A stretch of 64,000 bases of DNA from Byssothecium circinans (Eukaryota > Ascomycota > Dothideomycetes > Pleosporales > Massarinaceae): NCBI GenBank assembly GCA_010015675.1, contig ML976986.1, forward strand, positions 18,451 to 82,450. The letters run 5' to 3'. The translations under genes and the position numbers were made by a program. The notes under the pieces are model-generated. The model was given only the letters and a program-made list of their open reading frames with translations, was not told the origin of the DNA and did not search any database. Shown piece by piece: positions 22,279-34,246 of this stretch (position 1 is the first letter of the stretch; each line of letters opens with the position of its first letter).

Positions 22279-23204
22279 ATGGTTTCCAAAACAATAATAT
22301 CCACCCTCGCACTGACCTCCACCATCACCACCACATACGCCCTCCCCTCAAGAACGCACTGCCGCTGCACAATCATCGACGCCTCCAAACCTAACGGCTT
22401 CATCTCGCAAAACCCGGAACGAATCACCCCGCCCTCAAACTCACCCTACCGCTCCCCACCCATCAAAAACGCACCTCCCCATTCACAAACGGACGTCTGC
22501 CTAACCCTCGGCCCCGAACTCGAAAACTTCCGCCACACAAACCCAAAAGCATACTCCGACTTCCTCTCCCACTCCGCCTCGACAGAAGTCTGGGTCGATC
22601 CAACGTCATCACCCTCTCAAACATCCACGCACTCGACCCCAACGGCACAAGAAACCCCGCTCTCCACCACAGTCCTCCTACGACTAGCAGCGCAAAGAGG
22701 TCTGCAGGGCCTCGGCGTCGTGCTCCCCAGTTCGCCGACGCAGCGCCCGCAGCAGCGAATCGTGTGCAGGGCAGAGCATGTGCAGAGTTATACGACGTAT
22801 CAGGATAGCATGTATACGCTCCTAGCGCTGCAGATTATCGTGGCTTTTGCGGTGTTGGCTTGTGTGGTTGAGGGGGTGGTGTTGACGGTGCGGTGGTAAG
22901 TTCTTTTTTTTTCCGTCTCTTCTAATTTGGGCTGTGCTAATGGGATGATATTAGGTTCCGTGACGATGGCCCAGAGACTGCGGAAACTCACAGTCTGTCA
23001 ACGAGAACGGCGCTCCGTCTCTCGGGCGACGAGAAACTGCTCCGCGCTTTTCCCTCCGATGAACCTATCTTCAGCCCCGGAGCCGATAAGAAGTTCCGTT
23101 CTTACCGAGCTACGGCATGGCATCCAAGCCCCGTGACGAACGAGAAGCGAGTTTTCGAAGCATGGGTCGATGAGGACGACGAGATGAACAGGCCCGTGAT
23201 GTAA
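22279..23204 (+). CDS. single-pass membrane protein with signal peptide
   Basis: Product of 288 residues from 22279-22895 and 22955-23204. The 59-bp intron (GTAAGT donor, GCTAAT branch, TTAG acceptor) splits a Trp codon. The ATG is in a strong context (CAAAATGG). Residues 1-21 form a signal peptide (MVSKTIISTLALTSTITTTY) ahead of a Pro/Ser/Thr-rich outer part with HCRCTIID. A membrane helix, LLALQIIVAFAVLACVVEG, lies near residue 180, followed by an 85-residue charged tail ending DEDDEMNRPVM. The layout suggests a type I plasma-membrane or secretory-pathway protein. I do not recognise the family. Codon use is strongly C-ending in exon 1, unlike the decayed neighbours. Confidence 0.75.
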
Positions 23205-24679
23205 AAATGTGTGCAAGATCTTTTTTGTCAGCGTCGCATTAGCGTGGGGAAGGGAGCTGGGGGAAGGGGGGTTTTACTCCGGTTTGGAAATTTTGGGAAA
23301 CTAAGAAGGGGCGATTTAAACCCCCTTGACATTCTTTGTGTTATTTATTATTATTGGTATTGTTGTTGATGTTGAGCAGAAGGTTGAAGGTTGCATTTCG
23401 CCTATTTCAGCGAGCCGGTACAACCACCTTTGCGTCGTGGGAGTGTATGTATATATGTACATGAAGATAATGCAATGTGCATACTTGCGTATGAGGGGAA
23501 TTGTGTGGGAGTTTTGGTGAAGTGAAGTGAGGTATAGGAGGGCTGTGGAAGTGTGGGTTGGAGAGGGAGTCGCGCGAACGTGGAACGCTGAAGCAATGGA
23601 GTTGGCGAACGTATCATCATGCGATGTGCGAATGGTTGGACGAACGTGGAACGCCGAAAAGGAGATGGGAATGGAGGGCCATGCAGCGTGCTGGTCGGGT
23701 GGGAGAAGGGCACGCGAGATCAAGCTTTGGCAAGCGATTTCAAGCATGATGGGTATGGCCGTGGGGTGAGGTGGATGAGGGGCCTCGGAAGGGTAAGGTG
23801 GCACCGAAATTGCTGATGGCAGGATATCTCAGTGGATCTCGGGGCTGCCTCGGGGCGGGTGTAAGGCGTGGGGGTAGGAGAGTGGGAGTTGGGTGGGGGG
23901 CGGAGAAAGGAGTGGGAGTCCAGCATACCGGATGCTATCTTTCTCCCAGAGTGATTATATACAGTATTAAGTGAATTAGGGGAAGAAAGGGCTTCTACTA
24001 ATCAAGGAAAAAGGAAAGTCTATAGATCGTTTGTCTATTGCTTTTGGGGGTATCACTTCATCCGATTCGAGTATTGCTGATGAAATCCCAGAAAGAACAA
24101 GGACCAGTATTACAAGGGAAGGCGCTTTGGTGTCCGGAAAGTGTTGTTGAAGGAGATGTTGCTATGTGGGGTATCGCAAATCCAGAAGTACAGAATTTGG
24201 GTATAGCGGCGTGAGTCTCGCATTGGTATCGTACATTAGCAAGGATGTCGCTCTATGTAGAAGGTCGTAATAGTTGATGGGTATCATTCGCAGTTGGAAC
24301 AAATGGTCGCAGACGGGTGTCGTAATCGGTCGTAAAACATCACCGGTGATGTCGAATGCAGCGTCGCACCAAAGGAGATTGTTGAGAAGGTCGTTTATTA
24401 CAAGCTCTTTTTAGGATAACAGGTTCGAAAGGTGGAAGTGGCCGTTACCAGCGCTGAAAGGTTCTGGTGTTGTAAGTCGTAAAGTATTGTAACAGCGCAA
24501 GGTCGAAAACAGTGAATCGTAGTGGACAAGGGAAACAGTGTAGTAGAGCGCCAAAGGCTGGAAGAGAGCGGTTGTCCGCGCAAATTCAAACACCGACGGC
24601 GTAGAGTCGATGCCGATGAATATGTACGGGAGAAGTACCGGGAAGGGCTTTTGTTGGAAGGAGAGGAACTAAAGAAGGC
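23205..24679. other. intergenic, convergent 3' region
   Basis: Lies between the stop codons of the membrane-protein gene and the minus-strand Zn2Cys6 regulator. G-rich stretches on the plus strand (for example 23860-23915) make long but biased open frames without motifs. Confidence 0.55.
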
Positions 24680-26840
24680 TTAGCCCATGATTGTTTGCCA
24701 TCCGTTCTCATCCATGACGTCAATCCAGAAAGCATCATCGCCGCTGTCTTGTCTGCGCCAGACTTCTTTGATGAGTTCAATTTGCTTGCGAAGAGGCTTA
24801 GCCGGGAGACGTAGGGCATGCTCTTGGAGACGTTTTACGGCGAACTCTCTGGCTTGTAGGACTTTGTCGTCGTTGGCATAAACGTCGAAGTAATCAACTG
24901 ATGACACGAAGCGAAGTTCTGACGCCGCGGCCACAATCAAGATCTGTTGAATGCAGATAATGCCTGAGGATGTCGGAATCGAGTCTATCGCATCGAGTAT
25001 ATGCATGGCGAGAGAATTCAGCCAGAGTTTAGTGTCGGTTTCCTCATAGCGCGTCTCGAAGCGAGGCGTAGGAAACTCAAAGTCGACATTAGCAGACCAT
25101 GAGGTACCCAGGCGCTTGCGTAGGATTGAAGGGAAGACGCGATAGATCTCTAGGAGGCCAGCGCAGCGATAGGCTTCAGCCATGACAATGAAGTCTTGCT
25201 TGGAAGTCCTCTCATCCCCCAAGTCGGCGAGCTCCTCGGGAAAAGGGTATTCGGCGGCGAGGAGGTCCTCTTCAAGCGTCGCAGCAGTGGACAAATTCTC
25301 TTGGTGGCGTCGAATTTCGAGAACAGACTTTGTGCTCAAAGCACGCTCACGACGGACGAGCCTGCCAACTTCGGCAAACAGGATCTGAATGGTAGGCGCG
25401 ATGCCGGTCCAGGGGTGAGGAACGATCTTGCCATCGGGCTTTCTGGCGGAAGGAACCTTTTGTAGCTTTCCACGAGAGCGCAATCCCGTTGGAGTAAAGG
25501 TAATGGAGTCCTTGTTGACAAACCCCATCACCATCTCCCAGTGGATCAAAGATTCCTCGAAGAACTGAGTCTCACGCTGCTTCTCTTCACCTTCGCAATT
25601 ACTGAGAAGTCTCGGAAGGATCAAGCTGCGAGCCGTGGCAAGGAACTCTTCGCCAAGGTTGTTCACTTCATGCCAGCTAGTAGAGAGGCCGATAAGCATG
25701 ATGGAAAGGAACGTCTTCGTGCAGCTGACCTGGCCGCTTTGCACAAGCGGAAGCTCTTCGTGTAGCGCGTCGCAGGCCTTGCGCTGCATCTCCAAGCCGA
25801 CGGAAGCCATGTTAGGGAAGGTGTTTGCCAAGTGTGCGGCAGACATGGACTGAATGGCATAGTAGATGGAAGGCGTGTCCTGGTAAATGCGCTTTATGGT
25901 GGTCCGGAAGGGATTAAGGACAGAATCGAAGGAAGAAAACAAGGCGCAAACATCCTTGAAGTAATGCTGAATGAGAACAGACTCAATGTCGTCTATAGAT
26001 GTCATAGAAGGTGTAGGGCTGGGAAGCCGGTAGAAGTCAAGAAGGAGCGACCGCGACAGACGAGGGCTCGACGACGGATTGCTGTTAGCGTCGTCTGGCT
26101 TGTGCTGCAGCTCTGCAGAGGCATCGAAGTTGCCGCAGTCCATTGGGCTCGGGTCGATATTGAAGCCTTCCATATGCTCGAAGATGAAGTCTTCGTTGGG
26201 CATCCCCATCGCGTCGATGATGCCATCAAGCATCAACGGATCTAAAGGATTGTCGTCCTGAAAGAAGAACGGCTCCGGAATTTGTTCAAACTCTGGAGGA
26301 GATAGTCCGCTTGGTTCAGGTGACGAGTCCTCGGAGGGTGTGAGAGGCTCAACAACAGCGGTGCATGGCGCAGCCTGAGGAGAGGCGTCCTCCTGGGCTG
26401 GATCTGGTGTCTTCTTGCCAGCAGGAAGAACTGCAGCCAACGCTTCGAAGTGGCGCTCTACCTCAGGTGTGAGCTTGATCCCCTTCACCTTGGCGGATGG
26501 CTTGGTGATAGCACCCTTTGGACTGGACTTGGGCGGTAGGGCCAACTGGATAGGCTGGAAGACCTCATACTTAGTAGACCACTTGAGTGTCTTCTCGTAT
26601 CCAGGGCAAGGGACGTTCCTCTTCTTGCACTGTAGGCACCCGGGGGCGGTCTCGTCGCATTTGAGCTGCAATCTTGTTAGCGTGATGCCTGTACCTAGGT
26701 ATATACGATGAACAGGGTAACGAGTGCCTTACCCGCTTGATCTTGCACCTCCCGCACCCATTCCTGCTCTTTGTCTTCTTGGCCTTTATCTCTCTTGAAG
26801 TAAAAGTATCCTGAGAGCTGGAGTGAGCCAATGGCGGCAT
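24680..26840 (-). CDS. Zn2Cys6 transcription factor with fungal-specific C-terminal domain
   Basis: Product of 697 residues from 26840-26733 and 26665-24680. The 67-bp intron (GTAAGG donor, GCTAAC branch, TTGCAG acceptor) falls inside the zinc cluster between CGRCKIKR and LKCDETAPGC. The six ligands are Cys29, 32, 39, 46, 49 and 56 (C-x2-C-x6-C-x6-C-x2-C-x6-C), followed by a short linker PGYEKTLKW, where DNA contacts continue. An acidic, Pro-rich stretch (residues about 110-230) is a candidate activation region. The long helical C-terminus (LIQHYFKDVCALFSSFDS, YYAIQSMSAAHLANTFP, FFEESLIHWEMVMGF) resembles the fungal_trans_2 / DUF3468 domain. Such proteins regulate metabolic genes from the nucleus; the target is unknown. 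It does not sit within an obvious cluster. Confidence 0.9.
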
Positions 26841-28203
26841 GGCTAATGTGAGCAGGGTGGGGAGGGTGAAAGAGATGGTGCGATGATGAACTGGCGAGAG
26901 AGGGGAAGGGTTGACGGATGCGCGAACCTAGGGTTTTTCTAAGCCAGACCACGACTTGGCCGGCATGAACCGTGACGATATCCTGGTCATCACGATAGCA
27001 CCAGCTGATAGATAGCGACGTGTTCGCTGGCTTGGTGAGGCAAAGGTGCCGACGTCGGCAGGATCATGCTGATACTCTGGATCGCGCCTCGCTATCGCCT
27101 TTATTGGTCTATGTGCGACTTTTACAAAACGACGTCTTTTGACTTCGCTGCAGTGCATGTGCTTTGGCAACCTCACACAACGGCCGCGAGGACTTTCCGC
27201 GGTTCAAATCGAGAGCTCCTCGCTTGCCAAATACAAGAAATGAAGCCTAACATGTTATAGACAGACCTGTTGAAGAGCGGGGATCAACGAGCCCCACCTG
27301 CGGATAGGTGCAACTCATGGATTCAATGACTACATCAAGTTAGCGTAACAAGCCAACAAATGACGGCAAGATCACTCTGCCAACCACTATGCAGCAAAGC
27401 AATTTTTGCAGCGTAATGGTCCGTCACAAGCCGCTGGGAGCAGACGTTGAGATCCGGATTGAGGCTCTCCCAAGACCTGAAGTCATGATTGGCAGCTATT
27501 CTACTGGATAGCTCACCCGTCTTGGCGCATTTTGCAGCCTCACAACGAAAACCAGCACGTGGAGATGCACGTTTCCGCAATTCGGTCGACTCAGTCAACG
27601 CGAATCCGGGGTGAACATGGTGACGGAAGTCTCGTGCCACGAAATCCAGAGAAGCATGGACCAATCGTCTTGGAACGAGTCAGCTGCACTTCCGCTACTT
27701 TGCTCTTCTTCTTCACGGCCCTTCTTTCACTCCTTCGACATCTGCAGAGATGGATCGGACTTCACGCTACCTGGGGGGTACTGGTATGTGTTCATTGCTG
27801 ATAGCTCTCTCGATGTAGATACGTGGAAACCGTCTTTTATCTGCTACGATAAGGAAGACGGTGGAGGGGTGTGGACCGGCTCATCGCCGGGGATCCGAAA
27901 CCTGCCGCATCGTCCGTACTGACCCACTCCTGACCTATCGCCGTACGCCTGGATACGATGCGTGGATAGATATTCAGAAATGCATCTAGCAATGAGCCAC
28001 GTGTGCATGGAGCAGAGACTCGTCTTGACCCCCGACGTCATACGCATCGTGGGTTCGATATAGCGCTCCACAAGCTCAGAAATGCTTGTAATTGTGCAGG
28101 TTGAATATGACTCAGTGCGTGAACTAGCTCCAGACTCGCCCAGACTCGCCCAGACTCGAGATGCAGGAGCTCCCTGGGGCTGCTGGACGGCTGCGTCTAA
28201 ACA
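26841..28203. other. intergenic
   Basis: Left part is the upstream region of the Zn2Cys6 regulator; right part is the 3' flank of the second MFS gene. Apart from the short tandem repeat at 28131-28160 nothing is recognisable; short frames around 27530-27920 lack motifs. Confidence 0.55.
28131..28160. repeat. 10-bp tandem repeat, three copies
   Basis: CAGACTCGCC occurs twice, followed by CAGACTCGAG, head to tail, just past the 3' end of the MFS gene. Confidence 0.85.
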
Positions 28204-30657
28204 CTAGAACTTCTCCATAAGATTCTTTCGAACCGTCCACATTCTTGCTCGCTTGCCATAGATGCTAAATACAAAGTTAGAGCAGGCCTCAAACGAGCTT
28301 GGAACACAACACTTACTACATGGGGATGGAGAACAGCATGCAGCCCAGCTGTATTCCACCAACGGCGACGAAGGTGTTTTTAGGGCCACTAGCCTCGAGC
28401 CAGTGATTAAAGAAGAGCGAGAAGATAAATCCATGGAGAATGTCTAATGTGCGTTAGCGTAAGACATACAAAGAACGAAGCGCCACATACTTTTACAAAA
28501 GTTGAGTGTCACAAGTGCCTCGCCAGCGTACTGTCTGTACGAATCGACAACGAATGTCACCGCTGTTGTCGAGCCCAACGAACAACCAAAACTTATGACC
28601 CCAAAGAAGACAGTCGGCACGATCCAATTGTCGCGTTCTTGGGCACTCCATCCGAAACCCATCAGGCCAATAACGGTGCTGATCGAGATGGGAATCGCCA
28701 TGACCAGGCGGAACTCTGGCTCGTACACCCCATCGTTCTTACGCGCCATGAATCGAACAATCAGGTCAGAAAACTTGCCCGCTACGGCAGTGCCCAGTAT
28801 TCCCCCAACAAAGGGAGAAATATAGACAAGACCAACTTGAAGAGCAGTGAAGTTGTACGACTCCCGATTCTGGTAGATGTGTGCTACCGATTCGGACAAG
28901 ACAATCAGCCAACCTACCGCAAGGGCATATACCAACGATGACCAGAGCACTGCCGGGTAAGCGAAAAGGATGAATGGCCGAACCATGACTTTGAGCCACT
29001 TCTCTTTTGTTAATCGCCCATTCCAGGGTCTCAACGATTGCACGTATGACTTGGGTGGAGCGGCTCGATAAAAGTCCGTGTAATGCACGGACAGCTGTTC
29101 GGAAACATTGTCGCATTCATCCCGTTCGCGAGGGATGCTGACAGCGGAGAAGTAATCGGTTGGCTCTACAGGCGCCTGCTTCTCCAAGTCACGTTTCCTC
29201 AGCCTGTGTTTCTCCAAGCCGCGAGCTGCTTCTTGTGGGGCGGAAATGTCTCCGCGCTCCGTAGTTGATTCAAGAACCTGCTTCCCCACAGGGTCTTTCG
29301 CTTGTGGAGCATGTCCCTCCCCTCCATGATGCCCAATACATGATGCATTGTGCTCTGGGTTCAGTGCAAATCCTACGCGGGGAGTATGGGGCACCGAGCT
29401 CAGACTCAAGGGGGTCAAAGGTTCATTGTGGTGGATATCATGGCCCAATGGATCCAAGGTAACACCTTTGCGTTGATGCGAGGAGAGTCGAAACCGACTA
29501 TGCTGCCTTCCTGGGCTATTACTCCGCGCTCGCTTTGAGCTTCTGCCTCGCGCGTGGGGTGTACGATCCCAGAATGTTTCAGGAACGAAGAAGAAGATTA
29601 GGAAGAAGCAAAAGGCTACGGTTATGGCGACGATTCTGCTTTATATTAACAAATACAAGCTTCGAATTTTTGGGATCAACTCACTTGAAAACCCAGCGCC
29701 AGCCCAAAGATTGAACTATGGCAGCACTAACGAGCGGAATCAGATTCTTGCCGCCTAGTAAGAGAAGTGTGTAAATGCCAAGTCGATATGCTCGCTCGTG
29801 CAAGAAGAAGATCTCTGCAATGGTTGCTGATGGTAAACATTCAACGGGAGATACCGCCATTCCCTGAACTATCCGCGCGACTACCAAGGATGCATCTAAG
29901 AGATGTTAGTCAAAATGAACGTCTAGGGTACATTTCGGTGCTTACAATTTGGCGAGTATGCACACCAGACAGACGCTGCGCAAAATAGGACGATCGCAAC
30001 AAGGTATACCGGCCGTTTACCAAACAATATAGCCGTGGGGCTGGCAACGACACTGCCAAGACCCAGTCCAAGCATGTAGAGACCAGTGGTCAGAGCCACC
30101 TGAGGTTCGGTAACACCATAAGTTACTGCAACGTTGTGAAAGCCTGCGGCCAAAACCGGTGTCATTCCACCACCAACCATGCAATAAAATCCCAAAGACA
30201 CCAAGGCAAAGTCTCTCCTGAGTTGATGCCAATTCAAAGGGTCGTTGTCTGAGTCGTCGGGCTGAGGTTCCAAGATGAACCTGCCGTCTTTTGTACGCTT
30301 CTTGTCGGGGATCCTACGGCTTGACTTGGACGATGCGCGAGAGCCGGCGGGGGTGCTTCTTCTAGTGCTCCCATCGGGGTGTCCATATGGCGAGGGGAGA
30401 GAAGAAGCAGAGGTACGTGCATGGGCGTGCTGGAGACCGAGTGGTTCGTTGCGCTTGTGAGCGCGGGATAGTAGGATGACGGAGCCTTTGCACGATTAGC
30501 ATGCCTACATTTTTTGATTTTGGAGATGAGGCATGAATGTACCAGGCACTTCGTCGGTCTCCGCAGAGAGTATGCCCAGGCGCGACTTCCCTCGCGTCGC
30601 GTGCTTCTCATCTGGACCCTCGGGGTTGTGGGCACTCCCTTTGAAAAATTTGAACAT
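28204..30657 (-). CDS. MFS transporter, DHA1 type, with long central loop
   Basis: Product of 732 residues from six minus-strand exons: 30657-30543, 30485-29946, 29895-29685, 29635-28491, 28443-28317 and 28264-28204. The five introns of 57, 50, 49, 47 and 52 bp each restore frame, with CTAAC-type branch points. The N-terminal 110 residues are cytosolic and Ser/Arg-rich. The first half carries SPTAILFGKRPVYL and VARIVQGMAVSPVECLPSA; exon 3 ends in SLGWRWVFK. A cytosolic loop of about 190 residues (SSHQRKGVTLDPLGHDIHHN onward) is longer than usual. The second half has GTAVAGKFSDLIVRF, YEPEFRLV and NILHGFIFSLFFNHWLE, typical of fungal DHA1 members. A plasma-membrane proton antiporter is expected; the substrate is unknown. 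All exons are intact. Confidence 0.88.
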
Positions 30658-32360
30658 AATGTGCTTAGCGTGGGGAGAGAGGATATGGCGGAGAAGATTG
30701 CGGACCCAATGTAGATATATGTGACTGTGACATGTATCTACTGGAGGAGACCCGATCGCTGTCACACCTGGTTGACGGTTTGGTTGACTCAGGCGCTATA
30801 GCCGCGGGGCCACCCGTCCTCACCGACTTTACGTGACAACAAATACCTGGGGACGACAAGGTGTGGTATCTCGCCCCTAGACGAAAATCGGGGCGCTGGA
30901 GGTGTGACGTCAAGGCCACTGGTCAGACATCTGATTTAATATGCAAGGGCGCACATGTCCAATAATTGCTGGTTTCTCTTCTGGCTGCAAAGCGTCGTGA
31001 TGGGTCGTGATGGCCTTTAGCTCTGTTCACTGCGGTAAGAGGTGTCAACAGGCGTGTTTTCCGCCTATCGAATGGCGGCGTTGAGCCCACGAGACAAGCC
31101 ATGTCCATTGGCAAGCCTGGTGACAGTGAAGATCATGGCGTATTCCAAGACTTTGATCGAACCTCACTGCGGCGATGCAGACTGATGGCCGGGCAGATTG
31201 CCCGCTCAAACGGAAATCATAATAAGCGACTTGTGGGTGGTATGTACCAGGCGGGCTTCGCTTGACCACCCGCGCCTCCCGCTGCCACCTTGTCGCTACC
31301 GTCTTGCTGTCCGTTTGTCCCCACGGATAGCTGCATCTGCGAGTCGTGAAGAACCACGAACCGCCAGTGTGTTGCCATTTCAGTACCATCCGTCGCAAAG
31401 CGCGGGGGCGGGCAGAACTGGCTCAACGCTTTGTCTTGGGCGACTGTGAAGGCATGGGAGAAGAGCATTATTTAAAGGTAACTGACAAAAGTCCTTGAGC
31501 CAAGGCGTCCCTGGCGTTCCCGGTATTTGCTTAATGTGCCACTGCCAAGTCCGAAAGATAGCCGAGGCTAGTCAACACCCTCACCACTCCACCTCAACTC
31601 TCAAACTGGCTTGTCTCGGATGGCCAGCCAGATTAGAACAGCCTCTCGCGCCTCTCCTTGCTCGAATTCGTCAGCACTTGAGCAGTCCCTGGCAAGGTCT
31701 GCCGCTCACATGCTCATCAACCCTTCGACGTCGCAACACTGACATAAAGGACAGATATGCTTGGGCAGAGGACGGGCCACTGTGGATACCAAAAGCAATC
31801 ACGGCTGGTTTTGGCGCACCTCGAAGCTGCCGACAAAACCAATATCATGACCACTTCGAGCCATCTCGACTTACTGTATTGCTCAAATGGCCACTGGGCA
31901 TGTGACTTCACCATTTGAACGCTATCCTATCTTAGCCGCTTCGGGCCTACCCAAGACCTTCCGAGCCAATAGTTGGCTTCGATGCTCCAAACCTCCCCTA
32001 AATGGGTCCATTGTATACGCTGAAGATGTTCAGCCATGTCGAAGACTTTGTTCGGCTCGCTGCGCTTCTGTAGGTAATCAGTGTCGTGGGTCGTTTAGCT
32101 ATTCAATTTCCCGCCGGCTTTTGTGGTGGGCCTTCACAGTTGATGTTGTGCTTGCCTTTGGAACCTCCACCATTCAGCCAAGGTTGAATCATACCTTTGG
32201 CACAGTCATTCTTTCCCATCTGGTAGGCTTTTTGTTTGCGTCCCTTCCCATTGGATTTTGCCTACCCTTCTACACTCGCTTGAACAAGGTCTCGTCAACT
32301 TCTTGCACTTCACATCCTTACTTTAATTGAACTTTTCATCGCCACACACTCATTCCCGCC
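30658..32360. other. intergenic, divergent promoter region
   Basis: Separates the MFS gene from the chitinase relic. No conserved frame. A CT-rich leader with TTAATTGAACTTTTCATCGCC just before 32361 probably served the ancestral chitinase gene. Confidence 0.55.
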
Positions 32361-32963
32361 ATGTTCACTCGAGCATTTGCCCTTGCGGCTACAATTGCTG
32401 CCGTAGCATCTGCAGGTTTCAACCCTGCGTTAAGCTCGAATGTTGCGGTCTACTGGGGAGAGGGCGAGGCTCAAATCCCTCTCTCTGAGGTGTGCAGCGA
32501 CGACAGCGTCGATATAGTGAACCTCGCCTTTGTCAATAAATCCCCCCAAAGCATTGGTGATTACCCAGGCTCAAACCCAACGCTTGCGCTGAGGAGTACG
32601 CTACCTTCGCCAACGGGGCGGAAAGCAAGCTTCTATCAACTGCCCTGGAATTAGACCGGGAACTAAGACCTGCCAGGGCAATGGCAAGAAGGTGTTTCTG
32701 TCTCTTGGTGGTGGTAAGATGACGCGAACCTTTCCCTTCGACAATCCTGACATATGCTAGGAGTTCCCTCCAACTACTCACTTCCTACCCCCGAGCTTGC
32801 CGAGTATTTCGCCGAGTTCCTTTGGGGTGCATTCGGGCCTGTGACGCAGGAATGGGAGAGGGCTGGGTTGCCGCGTCCATTTGGCGACTACGCATTGGAT
32901 GGTTTCGATCTCAACCTGGAGGCTTCGTTGCGGAGAAGTCCTTGCTGTCCCGATGCGTATTGA
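32361..32963 (+). pseudogene. class III chitinase (GH18), decayed and truncated
   Basis: The ATG at 32361 opens a normal secretion signal (MFTRAFALAATIAAVASAG) and the GH18 start NVAVYWGEG, then DIVNLAFVN. After about 32570 the frame slips, and pieces of the family continue in other frames: ANGAESKLLS, then TCQGNGKKVFLSLGG, then LAEYFAEFLWGAFGP and DYALDGFDLNLE. There are therefore at least two frameshifts plus stops (for example TAG 32652-32654). The catalytic DxxDxDxE motif should read like DGFDFDIE; here the last Asp is Asn, leaving DGFDLNLE. The frame stops shortly after, so most of the barrel is missing. The ancestral enzyme would have cut chitin in the cell wall or medium. I see no intact copy in the window. 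Confidence 0.85.
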
Positions 32964-34246
32964 ATGCATATTGTCTCACAGTCGCATTCCTGAGAAATAG
33001 AGTTTTAATGAGCATGGTGGTCTGCGTTGATCGGACTCGTGGTGGTGATGTGTCGGGCCACGGCCACATTGCCTCACTCACACGATGCATTTTGGTGGTG
33101 GACGTGTACTGTATGGACGTGGTCGGCCGTGCCTCGTCATCCGACACGGATGTGTCTGGACGGTGATGAGCGACGAGCATGCTTGAGAGGGCCGATATGG
33201 GCCGTGATTGGCGGGCGGCAATTCCAAGCAGCGAGGGAGATCATGGCATGGCAAGAGTTCGTCCATCCTTACTCGAGTCTTCAAAGACACTGTCTCTCCA
33301 CTTCACTGCCCTCGCAATGACTTTGTCTCGCACCGCATGCCCGCCGGCCCTCATGTCCTGATGTCTTGTGCACGACTACGGAATGGCGTCAGGCAATGCT
33401 CTTGCCTTGGCTGCCTATCCTCTTCCGGGCTCGCTCGAGGGCTCGAGCATGGGTAGAGATGCAATGCCAGCGCATCGCTTCGACACTCTGACGCTCTTCG
33501 CCCTCGCAGACGGTCGCGCACACTCAATTGCGTCTGTCTCTGCAGCAGCCCGACGTCTCATTGTTGTTCGCGCTCAGCTCGCAGACGAACGGCCCCCCCG
33601 TCGCCTCAGACGAGCCAGCGAGAGCTCGCGGCTTCGACAACCCCCCACCCGCGCGTCTGCCAGAATGCACTGGTCCTGAGGACCGCTCAGTTGCTCTACC
33701 CTGCTCGCCTCGTCGTCAGCGTTTCCGTCTCGTCGACCGTCGCCTGCACAGCCGCTGTGGCTGTCGGAGGAAATCGAGAGAGACTGTGTCGTCTGGTTCC
33801 TGACTCGACCGGACAAGACCACACGGCGGCGGCAGCATACCCTCGGGGGGCGAATTGGAGGATTCGCGAGAAGAGTCGGTGAACATTGAAGCATGTTTGG
33901 TGCATCGTGCTGCGTTTCTTGTTTGCGAAGTGGTGCGTGTATGCGACTGTTGTTCTCTTGCGATTGCGCCCAGCCTCCCCGGCCTCACCAGCCTCCCCTC
34001 TTCCCAACCACCTCTCTCATTTGCACCCACAGCAAATCGCTCTACTCCACTGCCGTCCCCTTTCACTCTAACAGCAAGCTTACTAGGCATCAATTGATCG
34101 CTGCATTCCTCGAGCAGTCCTGCTAGCCCCAGCACTACCATCCCGCCCTCTCGCTCCACCCTTCCCATCTGAACCCACCACACGCTCCCGAGGACTTTGT
34201 CCCTCTGCCGGCGCTCAATTGCGCGTAGTAGTCGGGGCGCGTCACG
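32964..34246. other. intergenic, promoter/5' region of the next gene
   Basis: No recognised gene. It is pyrimidine-rich from about 33940 to 34200, as in a fungal promoter or 5' UTR. An unseen 5' exon of the gene that follows may lie here, because that gene has no in-frame ATG at its left end. Confidence 0.5.

Noticed and set aside
27190..27225. tRNA-like B-box (GCGGTTCAAATCGAG)
   Set aside because: No A-box, acceptor stem or cloverleaf can be folded around it.
27532..27922. Overlapping frames of 89 and 103 codons on the plus strand
   Set aside because: No motifs, no splice partners, and composition like surrounding non-coding sequence.
13423..30657. Secondary-metabolite cluster (MFS, P450, Zn2Cys6, MFS)
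   Set aside because: No backbone synthase is present, spacing is wide, and the P450 is frameshifted; the families are also common outside clusters.
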